Source: Prochlorococcus sp. RS04 (GTDB lineage Bacteria > Cyanobacteriota > Cyanobacteriia > PCC-6307 > Cyanobiaceae). Taken from it: a stretch of 64,000 nucleotides of DNA. Under the pieces are notes generated by a model, which ran no database searches, was not told where the DNA came from, and saw nothing but the letters and a program-made list of their open reading frames with translations. The DNA lies in NCBI RefSeq assembly GCF_001989455.1, contig NZ_CP018346.1, positions 186,001 to 250,000 on the forward strand. The letters are read 5' to 3'. The stretch's first letter is position 1. Every line of letters starts with the position of its first letter. Position numbers and translations under genes: made by a program. Below, in pieces: positions 42,966 to 51,154 of this stretch.

Positions 42966-43050
42966 GTAGCAACCGCTACCAAAACGTTCAACTTGCGTAT
43001 AGCAAGCTGCAAATCGACTTAAGCCATGGAACGGGGACTTAAGCGAAACC
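42966..43050 (+). promoter_or_regulatory. candidate glutamine riboswitch (Downstream-peptide type) before a YRG peptide gene
   Basis: CGTTC (42985-42989) pairs with GAACG (43029-43033) as P1. CTTGC (42992-42996) with GCAAG (43002-43006) forms P2. CTTAAG-CC (43018-43025), inside the P1 loop, can pair with GG and CTTAAG (43038-43043) beyond P1, a pseudoknot. A CGUUCA-to-GGAACG enclosure with an internal hairpin and a downstream short ORF is the layout of the Downstream-peptide motif, a glutamine-binding RNA of marine picocyanobacteria. A promoter-like TAGACA-18-TATTAT (42930-42959) and a hairpin GTAGC/GCTAC (42966-42979) lie just before. Ligand and class are inferred. Confidence 0.6.
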
Positions 43051-43062
43051 GGAGCTAAAAAA

Positions 43063-43164
43063 ATGACTCTAATTTACAGAGGACAAAAGTACGTCCAGAA
43101 TAAAGAAGCAGCTAAAAAGCAGCACAATGAACTAACTTACAGAGGAAAAGCTTACACAAGCTAG
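43063..43164 (+). CDS. YRG-motif micro-protein (DUF4278-like), 33 aa
   Basis: The product MTLIYRGQKYVQNKEAAKKQ ends HNELTYRGKAYTS. It carries two copies of (L/I)(T/I)YRG-x-(K/A)-Y, the hallmark of DUF4278 proteins known from cyanobacteria and cyanophages. It sits 20 bases after the candidate riboswitch and is followed by an intrinsic terminator, so it appears to be a single-gene regulated transcript. Function unknown. Confidence 0.75.
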   Translation: MTLIYRGQKYVQNKEAAKKQHNELTYRGKAYTS

Positions 43165-43184
43165 TTTATTTAACCATTAAAAGA

Positions 43185-43209
43185 AAAAGCCACTTTTAGT
43201 GGCTTTTTT
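43185..43209 (+). terminator. intrinsic terminator of the YRG-peptide transcript
   Basis: AAAAGCCACT (43185-43194) pairs perfectly with AGTGGCTTTT (43198-43207) across a three-base loop and is followed by more T. It lies 20 bases after the stop codon. Confidence 0.9.
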
Positions 43210-43298
43210 ATTATCCATTTTTAGACTAAACAATAACTTAATACTTCTCACAAGCATTAAAATAATATGATTCAATTGCATTTATATAGTAGATAACA

Positions 43299-43448
43299 AT
43301 GGCAGACCAAAAACCTTTATTTAAAGCTCCTTATGACATAAAAGATGTTAGTGCTCTTTTCGCCATAGTTGCCTTCGTTTTGATAATCGCTGCCATAGTT
43401 GGGAATAACTTATTTGGTTTATTTCAACAAAATGTCAACTTTGGGTGA
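43299..43448 (+). CDS. small membrane protein, 49 aa
   Basis: MADQKPLFKAPYDIKDVSAL leads into one membrane helix (FAIVAFVLIIAAIVGNNLFG) and a short polar end. Clear ATG frame of good composition. Size and layout fit a thylakoid micro-protein; not a known photosystem subunit. Confidence 0.6.
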   Translation: MADQKPLFKAPYDIKDVSALFAIVAFVLIIAAIVGNNLFGLFQQNVNFG

Positions 43449-43642
43449 TTTTTTTTGTGGCCTAAATTTTTGGAATAAATGTGACTAATATTTGACTGTT
43501 ATAACGACTTAACCCGTCATTTTTAAATAAAATTCCTCTCTCAGACAAGTTTCTTGAAATAAATTTTTAATCTTTGAATTTATAGACTATGACAAATTTC
43601 TTATGTTATAGTTTTGAAGTTCAACAAAACTAAATAGCCTCT

Positions 43643-43729
43643 GGAGGGGTGGTCGAGTGGTTTAAGGCTCTAGTCTTGAAAACTAGCGTGTCTGCAAGGG
43701 CACCGTGGGTTCGAATCCCACCCCCTCCG
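43643..43729 (+). tRNA. trnS-TGA: tRNA-Ser (anticodon TGA)
   Basis: 87 bases with acceptor GGAGGGG pairing to CCCCTCC, D-arm GGTCGAGTGGTTTAAGGC, anticodon stem CTAGT/ACTAG around CTTGAAA (anticodon TGA), a long variable arm typical of class II Ser tRNAs and T-arm GTGGGTTCGAATCCCAC. The 3' CCA is not encoded. Confidence 0.97.
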
Positions 43730-43814
43730 TTCTAATAAAAAGTAATTGAAGTTCAACTGAATAATATGAACGCCTTTTTGGTACGTCTTTGTTAAAGTAG
43801 TTTTTATTTATTCT

Positions 43815-44015
43815 ATGAGTAAAGGATTTGCTACAGACACTTTAATATCCAAAAAATCGAAAAAAAAGGTTATTTCAAATGAACCGCAAGGAAGATTAAT
43901 ATCTTGGTCACCTTGGCCACCTGCTAATTTTCAAACACGGTATCCTGCATTCCCTTTTGTTCTTACAATATTGATTATAGTAATCGGGCAATGGTACCTT
44001 TCTTTACTCAGGTGA
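43815..44015 (+). CDS. small membrane protein, 66 aa
   Basis: A polar, basic N-terminal half (SKKSKKKVISNEPQGRL), a conserved-looking WSPWPPANFQTRYPAFPF and a C-terminal helix (VLTILIIVIGQWYLSLL). The Trp/Pro-rich region is protein-like and likely conserved. Function unknown. Confidence 0.6.
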   Translation: MSKGFATDTLISKKSKKKVISNEPQGRLISWSPWPPANFQTRYPAFPFVLTILIIVIGQWYLSLLR

Positions 44016-44068
44016 CCCGAACCTTTTTTTGTATTTAAATTAGGATGAATTAAGTTTGAGAATTAATT

Positions 44069-44653
44069 TTGTTTTTTTCAATTTTATTATTTGCCCACTT
44101 TCAAGCGGCAATCATCCCGATATTATTAGGTATTAGATCTATCAATAAATTCAATCATATAAGCAAGAACAAATTGATACCTTTCGGTTTTATTTTTTTA
44201 GGATTGGCTTCGATTTCTGAAATGATAGACCATACCCAAACATCTTGGATTTATATAGATCACTCCTCTTTATTTAATTGGTTATTTTATTCTTTCCTAT
44301 CTTTAGGTCTAACATGTTTATCAATATCAGTTATAAAAAATAAATTTATTCAAAAAACTAATTTTTGCATTTCTTTATGTTCAATAATCTCATATTTTTT
44401 ATTTGATAAAACTATTACTCTTCTTTTTCAAGTAATAATAAGTATACTTTTAATTATAAATTGGCAAAGAGTTTTTAAAGACTGGCTTTTTATTCTTTAC
44501 CCAATATTTGGTATTATTTTTACGACTTTCTTTGGCACAAGGCTCTCAATTAGTGGGGATCAATTTTGGCATGTTTTAATAGGCCCATCTGGAACAATTA
44601 GCGTTATTACCTTTTATTTAGTATTGAAGAGATCGGACAAAAAATTTACTTAA
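44069..44653 (+). CDS. multi-helix membrane protein, DUF4079-like, 194 aa
   Basis: Starts at TTG (an in-frame TGA lies four codons upstream). About five to six membrane helices. Short charged loops connect them, and ISGDQFWHVLIGPSGTI near the end resembles a conserved loop with His. I associate it loosely with DUF4079-like cyanobacterial membrane proteins; the family call is weak, the membrane nature clear. Seven bases before the next gene. Confidence 0.55.
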   Translation: MFFSILLFAHFQAAIIPILLGIRSINKFNHISKNKLIPFGFIFLGLASISEMIDHTQTSWIYIDHSSLFNWLFYSFLSLGLTCLSISVIKNKFIQKTNFCISLCSIISYFLFDKTITLLFQVIISILLIINWQRVFKDWLFILYPIFGIIFTTFFGTRLSISGDQFWHVLIGPSGTISVITFYLVLKRSDKKFT

Positions 44654-44660
44654 GATTCTT

Positions 44661-44990
44661 ATGAAAATATTTGTATTTGTAAGTTTTATAGTGTGCATAG
44701 TCACAATAATCTCTCCAGTTGAAATCTTTGCTGATACCGCACTTGATGTTTACATGAATGATTTCTATTCTAAATCGAATGAAGCTAGCCAGATTCTTAA
44801 AGAAATCGAAAATAGTTTAAAAGAGGGATCAAGAAAAAAAGTATGCTCTAGACAAAGAGAGGCCGCAAGATTAGGCCTATTAGCTAATAAATCATTAATA
44901 AAAGCCTTTGAAATAGAGGGGGCTAATCCGCCAATGCAAGCAATAAAGGCTAGTCAACAAAGATGGGAATCTATTCTGAATGAGTGCTGA
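44661..44990 (+). CDS. secreted hypothetical protein, 109 aa
   Basis: A signal peptide (residues 1-25, ending EIFADTA) is followed by a soluble helical domain (LKEIENSLKEGSRKKVCSRQ, then AARLGLLANKSLIKAFEIEG) and a C-terminal Cys, so two cysteines may pair. Periplasmic or lumenal location is likely. Function unknown. Follows the membrane protein gene directly. Confidence 0.6.
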   Translation: MKIFVFVSFIVCIVTIISPVEIFADTALDVYMNDFYSKSNEASQILKEIENSLKEGSRKKVCSRQREAARLGLLANKSLIKAFEIEGANPPMQAIKASQQRWESILNEC

Positions 44991-45017
44991 AGAAAGTCAG
45001 TGAATCTATAAATATTT

Positions 45018-45452
45018 TTAAATTTGCATTCTTACAGATTTACTAATTAAGGGAATTTCAGGTTCAACTCCAAAAATACATTGAGAAATCGAATAAATAA
45101 AAATACATAGTGTAAATATAAAAATTATTGAGCCTAATTCAACTATTGGAAATATTCTCAAGAGATATGAAATTATTATCAGAGCAATATCAATAAGTAA
45201 TGCTTGGCATGCGTTATATCTTACGAAATAGGGAACATTTGGATTTCTTACTAATCCAGCAAACAAAATTATAAATAATAAAAAACTACCAAAAGGCAAA
45301 GATTTTTCAATTATTGCTATCGGGAACGTGAGTAATAAAAGAATTTTTAAAAATGCATATTTATAGAACAAATAATATCCAAAAGGTATTGATGCCTTTA
45401 ATGGCAAAGTATACAAAAATACTGATGAGAGTCTTTGGAATATCTGATTCAA
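45018..45452 (-). CDS. Tic20-family membrane protein, 144 aa
   Basis: Four membrane helices: FGYYLFYKYAFLKILLLLTF, FGSFLLFIILFAGL, ACQALLIDIALIIISYLL and IFIFTLCIFIYSISQCIFG. Between helices two and three the VRNPNVPYFVRYNACQALLI block is the Tic20 hallmark. Plastid Tic20 is a core of the inner-envelope protein import channel; the role of cyanobacterial homologues is not known. Confidence 0.82.
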   Translation of the reverse strand: MNQIFQRLSSVFLYTLPLKASIPFGYYLFYKYAFLKILLLLTFPIAIIEKSLPFGSFLLFIILFAGLVRNPNVPYFVRYNACQALLIDIALIIISYLLRIFPIVELGSIIFIFTLCIFIYSISQCIFGVEPEIPLISKSVRMQI

Positions 45453-45585
45453 TATATTATTGAAATTTTGTATTAATATTTTAACCTAATTTTTTGAACT
45501 TAATAAAAAGACTTACTTTCAAAAAAATCAACTTTGGCAGATGGTTATTAAATATTAGATAATTGATTCAGGTTCATAATTCAAA

Positions 45586-45975
45586 ATGCGTATCCTACAT
45601 ACAATGTTGAGGGTTGGAGATTTAGATAAATCAATTGATTTCTACGTCAATAGATTAGGAATGAATTTATTGCGAAAAAAGGATTACCCTCATGGAAAAT
45701 TCACTTTGGCATTTGTTGGTTATGGCTCAGAAAAAGAAAACTCAGTAATTGAATTAACTTATAACTGGGACAAAAAGTCTGAAGACTATGAGCTTGGAGA
45801 TAAATATGGTCATATAGCTATTGGAGTAAAAGATATTCATCTAATTTGCCAAGGATTGGAAAAAAATGGTTGTAAAATAACAACCAAACCTAAAACGATG
45901 AAAAACAGTACTACTGTCTTGGCTTTTGTTGAGGATCCTGATGGTTATAAAATTGAACTTATTGAAAGAGATTAA
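45586..45975 (+). CDS. gloA: lactoylglutathione lyase (glyoxalase I), 129 aa
   Basis: Detoxifies methylglyoxal with glutathione. Metal-binding positions appear in [20 protein letters not shown] (His), VIELTYN (Glu), [11 protein letters not shown] (His) and GYKIELIE (Glu). Full-length single-domain, with the short Ni-type loop. Stands alone on the plus strand. Confidence 0.93.
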   Translation: MRILHTMLRVGDLDKSIDFYVNRLGMNLLRKKDYPHGKFTLAFVGYGSEKENSVIELTYNWDKKSEDYELGDKYGHIAIGVKDIHLICQGLEKNGCKITTKPKTMKNSTTVLAFVEDPDGYKIELIERD

Positions 45976-46240
45976 AAGCTCAGAAGTCTTTAATTAAATA
46001 AACAAATAACCCAAATTTAAAAGGATTGAATAGTCTAATATATCGTTTTCATTTAACAAAAAATATCTCTAAGTTCATATTGAATAGATTCTGCAATTTC
46101 AATTCTTTTAAAAGATTATTTCTAAGATGAGGAATTATTAAAGATAACATTAGAAAATTATTTAATCTATATTAAGTCTCTTTAGAATGTATAGACAATC
46201 TATTCAGATTTATATATCATAAAATTATCGCATAAAGCTT

Positions 46241-46738
46241 ATGCCTAGTAATTGGTCAAAAATAAGAGATGAATGGCTTGATAGAACCGCTGTTGCGAAA
46301 GATGATGCTAAATGGGCATTAGAAGCTTTAATTAATTCTGAAGAAGAGTTATTTGAAATAGAGCAGAAAATAAAGAATAAAGAGGACGCTGTAAGCCAAG
46401 TAAAATTTTTGAAGAAAAAGGTTAAAGAAACTATTTCCTCTAAAGAAATTAGTCTCGATGATATTGCATTAAACACTTCAAATTCAAACAAAGTACAGAT
46501 CTCAGTACCATCAAACCTTACTTATCTTTTGAAAGTTTGGGCCGCAGCAGAAGGAAGAGATCTATCAAGTGTTGCTTTTCAATGTTTAGAAACTGGTATA
46601 AGGGAAATGAAAAGCAAAGGTTCAATACCTTCAGTAGCAGTAAATAGATATGACTCGGCCTGTCAAAAGAGGATTGCACTAGCAGAAGTAAACAATCTAT
46701 TGGAGAAATACGAATTAGCTCAGGATGAAATCAAATAA
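46241..46738 (+). CDS. hypothetical protein with ribbon-helix-helix-like segment, 165 aa
   Basis: Start ATG. An N-terminal helical coiled-coil-like region (EELFEIEQKIKNKEDAVSQV) leads to KVQISVPSNLTYLLKVWAAA and EGRDLSSVAFQCLETGIREM, a strand followed by two helices as in a ribbon-helix-helix DNA-binding domain. Not a clear match to a named family. Followed after two bases by a second hypothetical gene, so the two are co-transcribed. Confidence 0.5.
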   Translation: MPSNWSKIRDEWLDRTAVAKDDAKWALEALINSEEELFEIEQKIKNKEDAVSQVKFLKKKVKETISSKEISLDDIALNTSNSNKVQISVPSNLTYLLKVWAAAEGRDLSSVAFQCLETGIREMKSKGSIPSVAVNRYDSACQKRIALAEVNNLLEKYELAQDEIK

Positions 46739-46740
46739 TT

Positions 46741-47133
46741 ATGAATAACAGAAAAATCATTAAAGGATACAAAACATTAATATCATCAAGATTTAATGTA
46801 GATACTTCTGAAGATAAATTCAAAGATGGAATAATTTATACTCTTTATTCTGATGAATTTAATTCACTTAAAGTTGGTTTTGCTGAAAATGATAAGGTTC
46901 TAGAAAAAAAATTATCAAGTGAAGCATTGATATTACTGGATATGAAAAAAGGCAAAAAGAAAGATCTATGTTTATTATTAACCACTCTAAAAGAACTTGG
47001 CATAAAATATTCAAACAATTTTTATTTCAAATACTCAGGTTCTTTAATGAAACATTTATCTACTTTAGGTTGGCCTGTTGGAAGATCACTTTATAAACAA
47101 AGAAAGATTAAAAAAGAACTTTTATGTGCATAA
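46741..47133 (+). CDS. hypothetical protein, possibly GIY-YIG/T5orf172-like, 130 aa
   Basis: The centre (IIYTLYSDEFNSLKVGFAEN) recalls the Y-x-L-x(n)-KVG-x start of T5orf172/Mug113-type small GIY-YIG-related domains, and the following Arg-poor Lys-rich helices are basic enough for nucleic-acid binding. The usual Arg and Glu of an active nuclease are not clear. It may partner the RHH-like gene just upstream. Function uncertain. Confidence 0.4.
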   Translation: MNNRKIIKGYKTLISSRFNVDTSEDKFKDGIIYTLYSDEFNSLKVGFAENDKVLEKKLSSEALILLDMKKGKKKDLCLLLTTLKELGIKYSNNFYFKYSGSLMKHLSTLGWPVGRSLYKQRKIKKELLCA

Positions 47134-47135
47134 AT

Positions 47136-47609
47136 TTAAATGTAATCGCACTCTAAAGTTTCTCTAGTTTCTCTATTGGTAATTGGATTAGTTCCAGTGG
47201 CACTCTCACAAAATTTCCTAATAATATCTTTTGGCAAAAAAACATTTGTGAAGTCTGCGCCTTGTATCTTTACATTTTCAAACTGTGTACTATAAGCAAA
47301 TGAATCCTCTAAGTTAGTATTTGATAAATCTGTTCCATCTAAAATAGCCGAGTCTAAAGTTACTTCTCTTAAATTGGAGTTACTTAAATTAGTATCTTTC
47401 AATTTTGCTCCATAAAGAGTAGCATTTTGGAGCTCACAATCTGATAAATTTGCATCTTGTAAATCAGTCAAATAGAAAGTTGCTCCTTTTAGATCAGATC
47501 CAGAAAAATCAGCTCCAATTAAGGATTGTTTACCATAATCCAATGCAGCGAAGCTTCTAGAAGGGAGAGTTAAAACAATCATTAAAACAATTAAAATTAT
47601 AAATCTCAT
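47136..47609 (-). CDS. secreted pentapeptide-repeat protein, 157 aa
   Basis: Signal peptide (residues 1-21, ending SRSFA), then tandem A(D/N)LxX repeats: DFSGSDLKGATFYLTDLQDA, LSDCELQNATLYGAKLKDTN, SNSNLREVTLDSAILDGTDL and DLSNTNLEDSFAYSTQFENV, about four coils of a right-handed beta-helix. Such lumenal pentapeptide proteins are common in cyanobacteria and plastids (TL15/TL17-like); the role is unknown. C-terminal Cys pair outside the helix. Confidence 0.88.
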   Translation of the reverse strand: MRFIILIVLMIVLTLPSRSFAALDYGKQSLIGADFSGSDLKGATFYLTDLQDANLSDCELQNATLYGAKLKDTNLSNSNLREVTLDSAILDGTDLSNTNLEDSFAYSTQFENVKIQGADFTNVFLPKDIIRKFCESATGTNPITNRETRETLECDYI

Positions 47610-47715
47610 TTTTTGAGTAGTATTTCAATAAATTCTAACTTCTTAAGCTGAAATCTAAAAATTAATTATTTACTGAATGCTATATTTATTGAAATAACAA
47701 ATCACGAACTAGGTT

Positions 47716-49356
47716 TTGGATATAAGTCCTTATGATGCAATTGTTGTTGGTTCTGGAGCTACAGGAGGAATAGCAGCACTTACATTGGCAGAACAAGGAA
47801 TCAAAGTTTTAGTAATAGAAGCAGGGCCTCAAGTTAAAAGGCATGAAGCTAGTAATGATGAGCCAAAAAGTACATTCAAAAGATTATCAGGAGTTTTAAC
47901 AAAAAAACATGCCAATCAATGCCAACATCCTGGTTATTGGAAAAATAATCCTGACTTATATTCAAATGAATTGAAGCATCCTTATGACTTCCCAACAAAA
48001 AAGCCATTTCTTTGGACCCAAGGTAAACAATATGGGGGGAGATCATTAACTTGGGGAGGCATAACATTAAGACTTTCCTCAGAAGACTTTCATCCTGCTA
48101 AAAAAGACGGATTCGGACCAAACTGGCCTATTTCATACGATGAACTATCCCCTCACTATGATTTTATTGAAAATTTTTGCGGCATCTATGGACGAAAAGA
48201 TGACATTAAAGAAGTCCCAAACGGTAAATATATTGGAGAAATACCTCTTACAGAAAACGAAAATGTTTTTGGCAACAAAGTAAAATCAAAATTAAACTAT
48301 CCATTTATCCAATCAAGAGGATTTGACCGTAATTCATCAGTAAAAGAAAAAAAATGGCCAAAGTCCTCTAGCTTAGGAAGCTCTTTAAAAAAAGCTTTAG
48401 ATACTGGAAATGTACAAATAATCTCTAATTACCTAGTGGAGTCTTTTGAGATTAACAAGGCAACAGAGCTTGCCTCAAAACTAACGATCGTAAACCTAGA
48501 AAATGGACAAAAAGAAGTATTGAATTGTGATTTAATTTTTCTCTGCGCATCAACAATTTCAACACTCAGAATACTACTCAACTCAGAATATAAAACAAAT
48601 TCCTCAGGGTTTAAAGATAATTCTGGAAAATTAGGCAAATACCTCATGGATCACATATCTATCTGTAGATTTTTTTCAGTCCCAAAAACAAAAAACTTAG
48701 ATAAACCAGTAGATAATTCTCCCGATCTTTCTGGAGCAGGCAGCTTCTTTATTCCATTTGGTTCAAATTTACCAGAAATTGACGACATAAATTTCCATAG
48801 AGGTTATGGAATCTGGGGGGCAATTGATCGATTAGGGATTCCTAAATTTTTGCAAAAAGACACAAACACATCCATTGGCTTTCTTATCGCCCATGGCGAA
48901 GTCCTTCCTAGAGAGAAAAACTCAGTTTCTCTCTCACGAAAAACAGATGAATGGGGTATCCCAATTCCCTACATTGAATTCGAATGGAGCAAAAATGAAT
49001 TAAATATGGCTAAACATATGGAAAACACAATACGTAAATCAATCACAGCTGCTAATGGAGAAATAAAAAATATTAATGAACTAATGAATATCCCATTAGG
49101 GAGTCTATTTACAAAAAATTTGATCGCACTTTCAGATAGTCCTCCTCCTCCTGGATATTACATTCATGAAGTAGGGGGGGCACCAATGGGGGTAGATGAA
49201 GAAACTAGCGTAGTTGATAAATTTAATAGATTATGGAGATGCAAGAATGTACTTGTATTAGATGGAGCATGTTGGCCCACATCATCTTGGCAAAGCCCTA
49301 CACTTACGATGATGGCCTTGAGTAGAAGAGCCTGCTTAAATATTAAAAAGACTTAG
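47716..49356 (+). CDS. GMC-family FAD oxidoreductase, 546 aa
   Basis: Starts at TTG. The Rossmann FAD motif VVGSGATGGIAALTLAEQGI (residues 11-30) is followed by VLVIEAGP, GGRSLTWGGITLR and the C-terminal HEVGGAPMG with the catalytic His, then WPTSSWQSPTLTMMALSRRA. Typical of membrane-bound-dehydrogenase-like GMC proteins (glucose/choline dehydrogenase type). Substrate unknown; known homologues occur in picocyanobacteria near sugar genes. Confidence 0.88.
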   Translation: MDISPYDAIVVGSGATGGIAALTLAEQGIKVLVIEAGPQVKRHEASNDEPKSTFKRLSGVLTKKHANQCQHPGYWKNNPDLYSNELKHPYDFPTKKPFLWTQGKQYGGRSLTWGGITLRLSSEDFHPAKKDGFGPNWPISYDELSPHYDFIENFCGIYGRKDDIKEVPNGKYIGEIPLTENENVFGNKVKSKLNYPFIQSRGFDRNSSVKEKKWPKSSSLGSSLKKALDTGNVQIISNYLVESFEINKATELASKLTIVNLENGQKEVLNCDLIFLCASTISTLRILLNSEYKTNSSGFKDNSGKLGKYLMDHISICRFFSVPKTKNLDKPVDNSPDLSGAGSFFIPFGSNLPEIDDINFHRGYGIWGAIDRLGIPKFLQKDTNTSIGFLIAHGEVLPREKNSVSLSRKTDEWGIPIPYIEFEWSKNELNMAKHMENTIRKSITAANGEIKNINELMNIPLGSLFTKNLIALSDSPPPPGYYIHEVGGAPMGVDEETSVVDKFNRLWRCKNVLVLDGACWPTSSWQSPTLTMMALSRRACLNIKKT

Positions 49357-49666
49357 ATGGTGTAAATAATTGATTTAAATAAATTTCTGAGACAGCATTA
49401 TCTGTACATCCGTTTTGAACGAGAAAAGTAGCTAATGCTGAATTTATAAGCTTATATTGATCCCAAGTTGGGTTACTTAATACGAAATCTTTCATAGTGT
49501 CATAAAGAGTTTCTGAAAGCTCTGTTTCTAAAGAGACTTTATTTGGAGAGCACTCGACAAGTTTCTTGTCAGTTAAATTTGACTGGCTGATTTGATCCAT
49601 AGATTTATATTTTTCTGCATAACTATAATGATATTTATTTCTAAAAAAATCAAAAAAAATCTGCAT
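49343..49666 (-). CDS. hypothetical protein, 107 aa
   Basis: Soluble, helical. MQIFFDFFRNKYHYSYAEKY, QSNLTDKKLVECSPNKVS, then ETELSETLYDTMKDFVLSNP and VQNGCTDNAVSEIYLNQLF. Composition like a conserved short picocyanobacterial protein. Convergent overlap with the GMC gene. No known domain. Confidence 0.5.
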   Translation of the reverse strand: MQIFFDFFRNKYHYSYAEKYKSMDQISQSNLTDKKLVECSPNKVSLETELSETLYDTMKDFVLSNPTWDQYKLINSALATFLVQNGCTDNAVSEIYLNQLFTPSKSF

Positions 49667-49982
49667 TTAAACTTTTCAATTTATCAAATGAGACTCATGT
49701 TATAAGTTAGTTTTTAAAAAATTTACTTTTTAAAAAAGGAAATTGAATAAATCTTAAAGAAAAGTCAATAATAATGTTGATGTCCAGTTTTTTTTGAAAA
49801 ATACTGGCATTTCTAATTCAATGTGGATTTGGACGTGGAAAACAACCTTTAAATTGTGGAAAATCTAGTCCAAAATACTTTCAAGAATTTATATTAAGAA
49901 TACTTATATATACTGAGTCTATTAAGACTAAGTCGAGAAAGAGACAGGTGATTAATTGATTTTCAACGGATTTTCTTAAGAT
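49667..49982. other. A+T-rich intergenic region with DnaA-box-like sites
   Basis: These 316 bases contain no supported gene. Boxes on the minus strand at TGTGGATTT (49822-49830), CGTGGAAAA (49834-49842) and TGTGGAAAA (49855-49863), equal to AAATCCACA, TTTTCCACG and TTTTCCACA on the complement, lie within 42 bases. Confidence 0.4.
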
Positions 49983-51107
49983 TTAGTCTTTATTAGGCAA
50001 GCGAAGCGTGACAGGTCCTAAAGGATGTTTTGAGTTTGGATAAATACTATGGTGATGGTGATGGTGATTATGTTCATGTTGATGAGCCTCCACATGTTCA
50101 TGTTCCAAGTAATCTCCTCCTCCCGAGTTTGATTTTTCTTGGTTATGAGTTGGTATTTGATTTTGTATTTCACAAGCACCATTACATTCAGGATCACATA
50201 AATCACAACTGATACCCAAGCCCTCTACATGGTCATGATGACTTTCTTGTACCATTCCAACTTCTTTTTCAAAGCCAAATAAATTTGACCTATATTTACA
50301 GGTTGAGCAATTCATAAAATTATTACCTTCGTTATTAAGAATCTCTTCAATCCTTTCAACAAAAGTGTCGACCACATAAGACTGTGACGAAAGATATTTT
50401 GCATGTATAAATGAAATATTTGGATTATTAATAGCAACTAAATCACTTTGCCTTTTTATTCTTGTGACAAGGACACCTGAGAAAAGGAAATAAGGGAAAA
50501 TAATTATATTTTTATAACCAAGTCTCGCAACATTTTTCAAGCCAGGTTCAACTAGAGGGAAAGTTACCCCAGAAAAAACTGTTTCCCCCCACCCTAAACC
50601 AATACCTTCTACGATCATTCTCGTAATTTTTGAAACATTGGAATTCGCATCTGGGTCAGAAGAGCCTCTACCAACAACAACTAATAATGATTCTTCAGGT
50701 TTGAGTGTATTATTTTGTTTAAATACATCTTTAACTCTTTCACAAGCTGCACTAATCATTAAATTATTAATACCTAATTCTCTTCCATAAATTATTTCAA
50801 TACCTGTTTTACTTGAATAATTCATAAGCAAGCTAGGTATATCATTTTTCACATGGCCAGCAGCAAAAAGCATTGCGGGTATTGCAATTACTTTTTTTAT
50901 AGAAAGATCTCTTAATTTGTCTAGAGCATCAACAAGTGAAGGTTTAGCGAATTCCAAGAAACCATATTCAACCAAATAGTTTGGATATCTTTTTTGGATA
51001 AACTGAGTTAATTCTTGAAATTCAGTAATGGCTAGTTTATTTCTACTGCCGTGTCCACAGATAAGTATCGCGACTTGATTATTTAACTTCGAATCTAAAT
51101 TATCCAA
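49983..51107 (-). CDS. CbiX-like sirohydrochlorin chelatase with metal-binding tail, 374 aa
   Basis: Two CbiX-like halves: first CGHGSRN (catalytic His) and second VVGRGSSD, where the His position is replaced. Between them VIAIPAMLFAAGHVKNDIPS and IIFPYFLFSGVLVTRIKR match the family's metal-binding His and P-x-F loop. A Cys-rich segment (CDLCDPECNGACEI) and a tail with EHEHVEAHQHEHNHHHHHH follow, likely storing cobalt or nickel. Start TTG 51107 (a TTG two codons earlier is possible). Supplies Co to sirohydrochlorin for B12, consistent with NrdJ in this genome. Confidence 0.85.
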   Translation of the reverse strand: MDNLDSKLNNQVAILICGHGSRNKLAITEFQELTQFIQKRYPNYLVEYGFLEFAKPSLVDALDKLRDLSIKKVIAIPAMLFAAGHVKNDIPSLLMNYSSKTGIEIIYGRELGINNLMISAACERVKDVFKQNNTLKPEESLLVVVGRGSSDPDANSNVSKITRMIVEGIGLGWGETVFSGVTFPLVEPGLKNVARLGYKNIIIFPYFLFSGVLVTRIKRQSDLVAINNPNISFIHAKYLSSQSYVVDTFVERIEEILNNEGNNFMNCSTCKYRSNLFGFEKEVGMVQESHHDHVEGLGISCDLCDPECNGACEIQNQIPTHNQEKSNSGGGDYLEHEHVEAHQHEHNHHHHHHSIYPNSKHPLGPVTLRLPNKD

Positions 51108-51154
51108 AATCAAGTTATTACTTATACCATAATAGTAAAGAACAATATCATGTA

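Noticed and set aside
43449-43642. Consensus promoter before tRNA-Ser
   Set aside because: ATGACA and TATAGT are present but separated by only 12 bases, too short for a sigma-70 spacer.
50030-50212. Plus-strand ORF with GDGDGDYVHV
   Set aside because: It is the reverse of the His-rich tail of the CbiX-like gene (CAC/CAT repeats).
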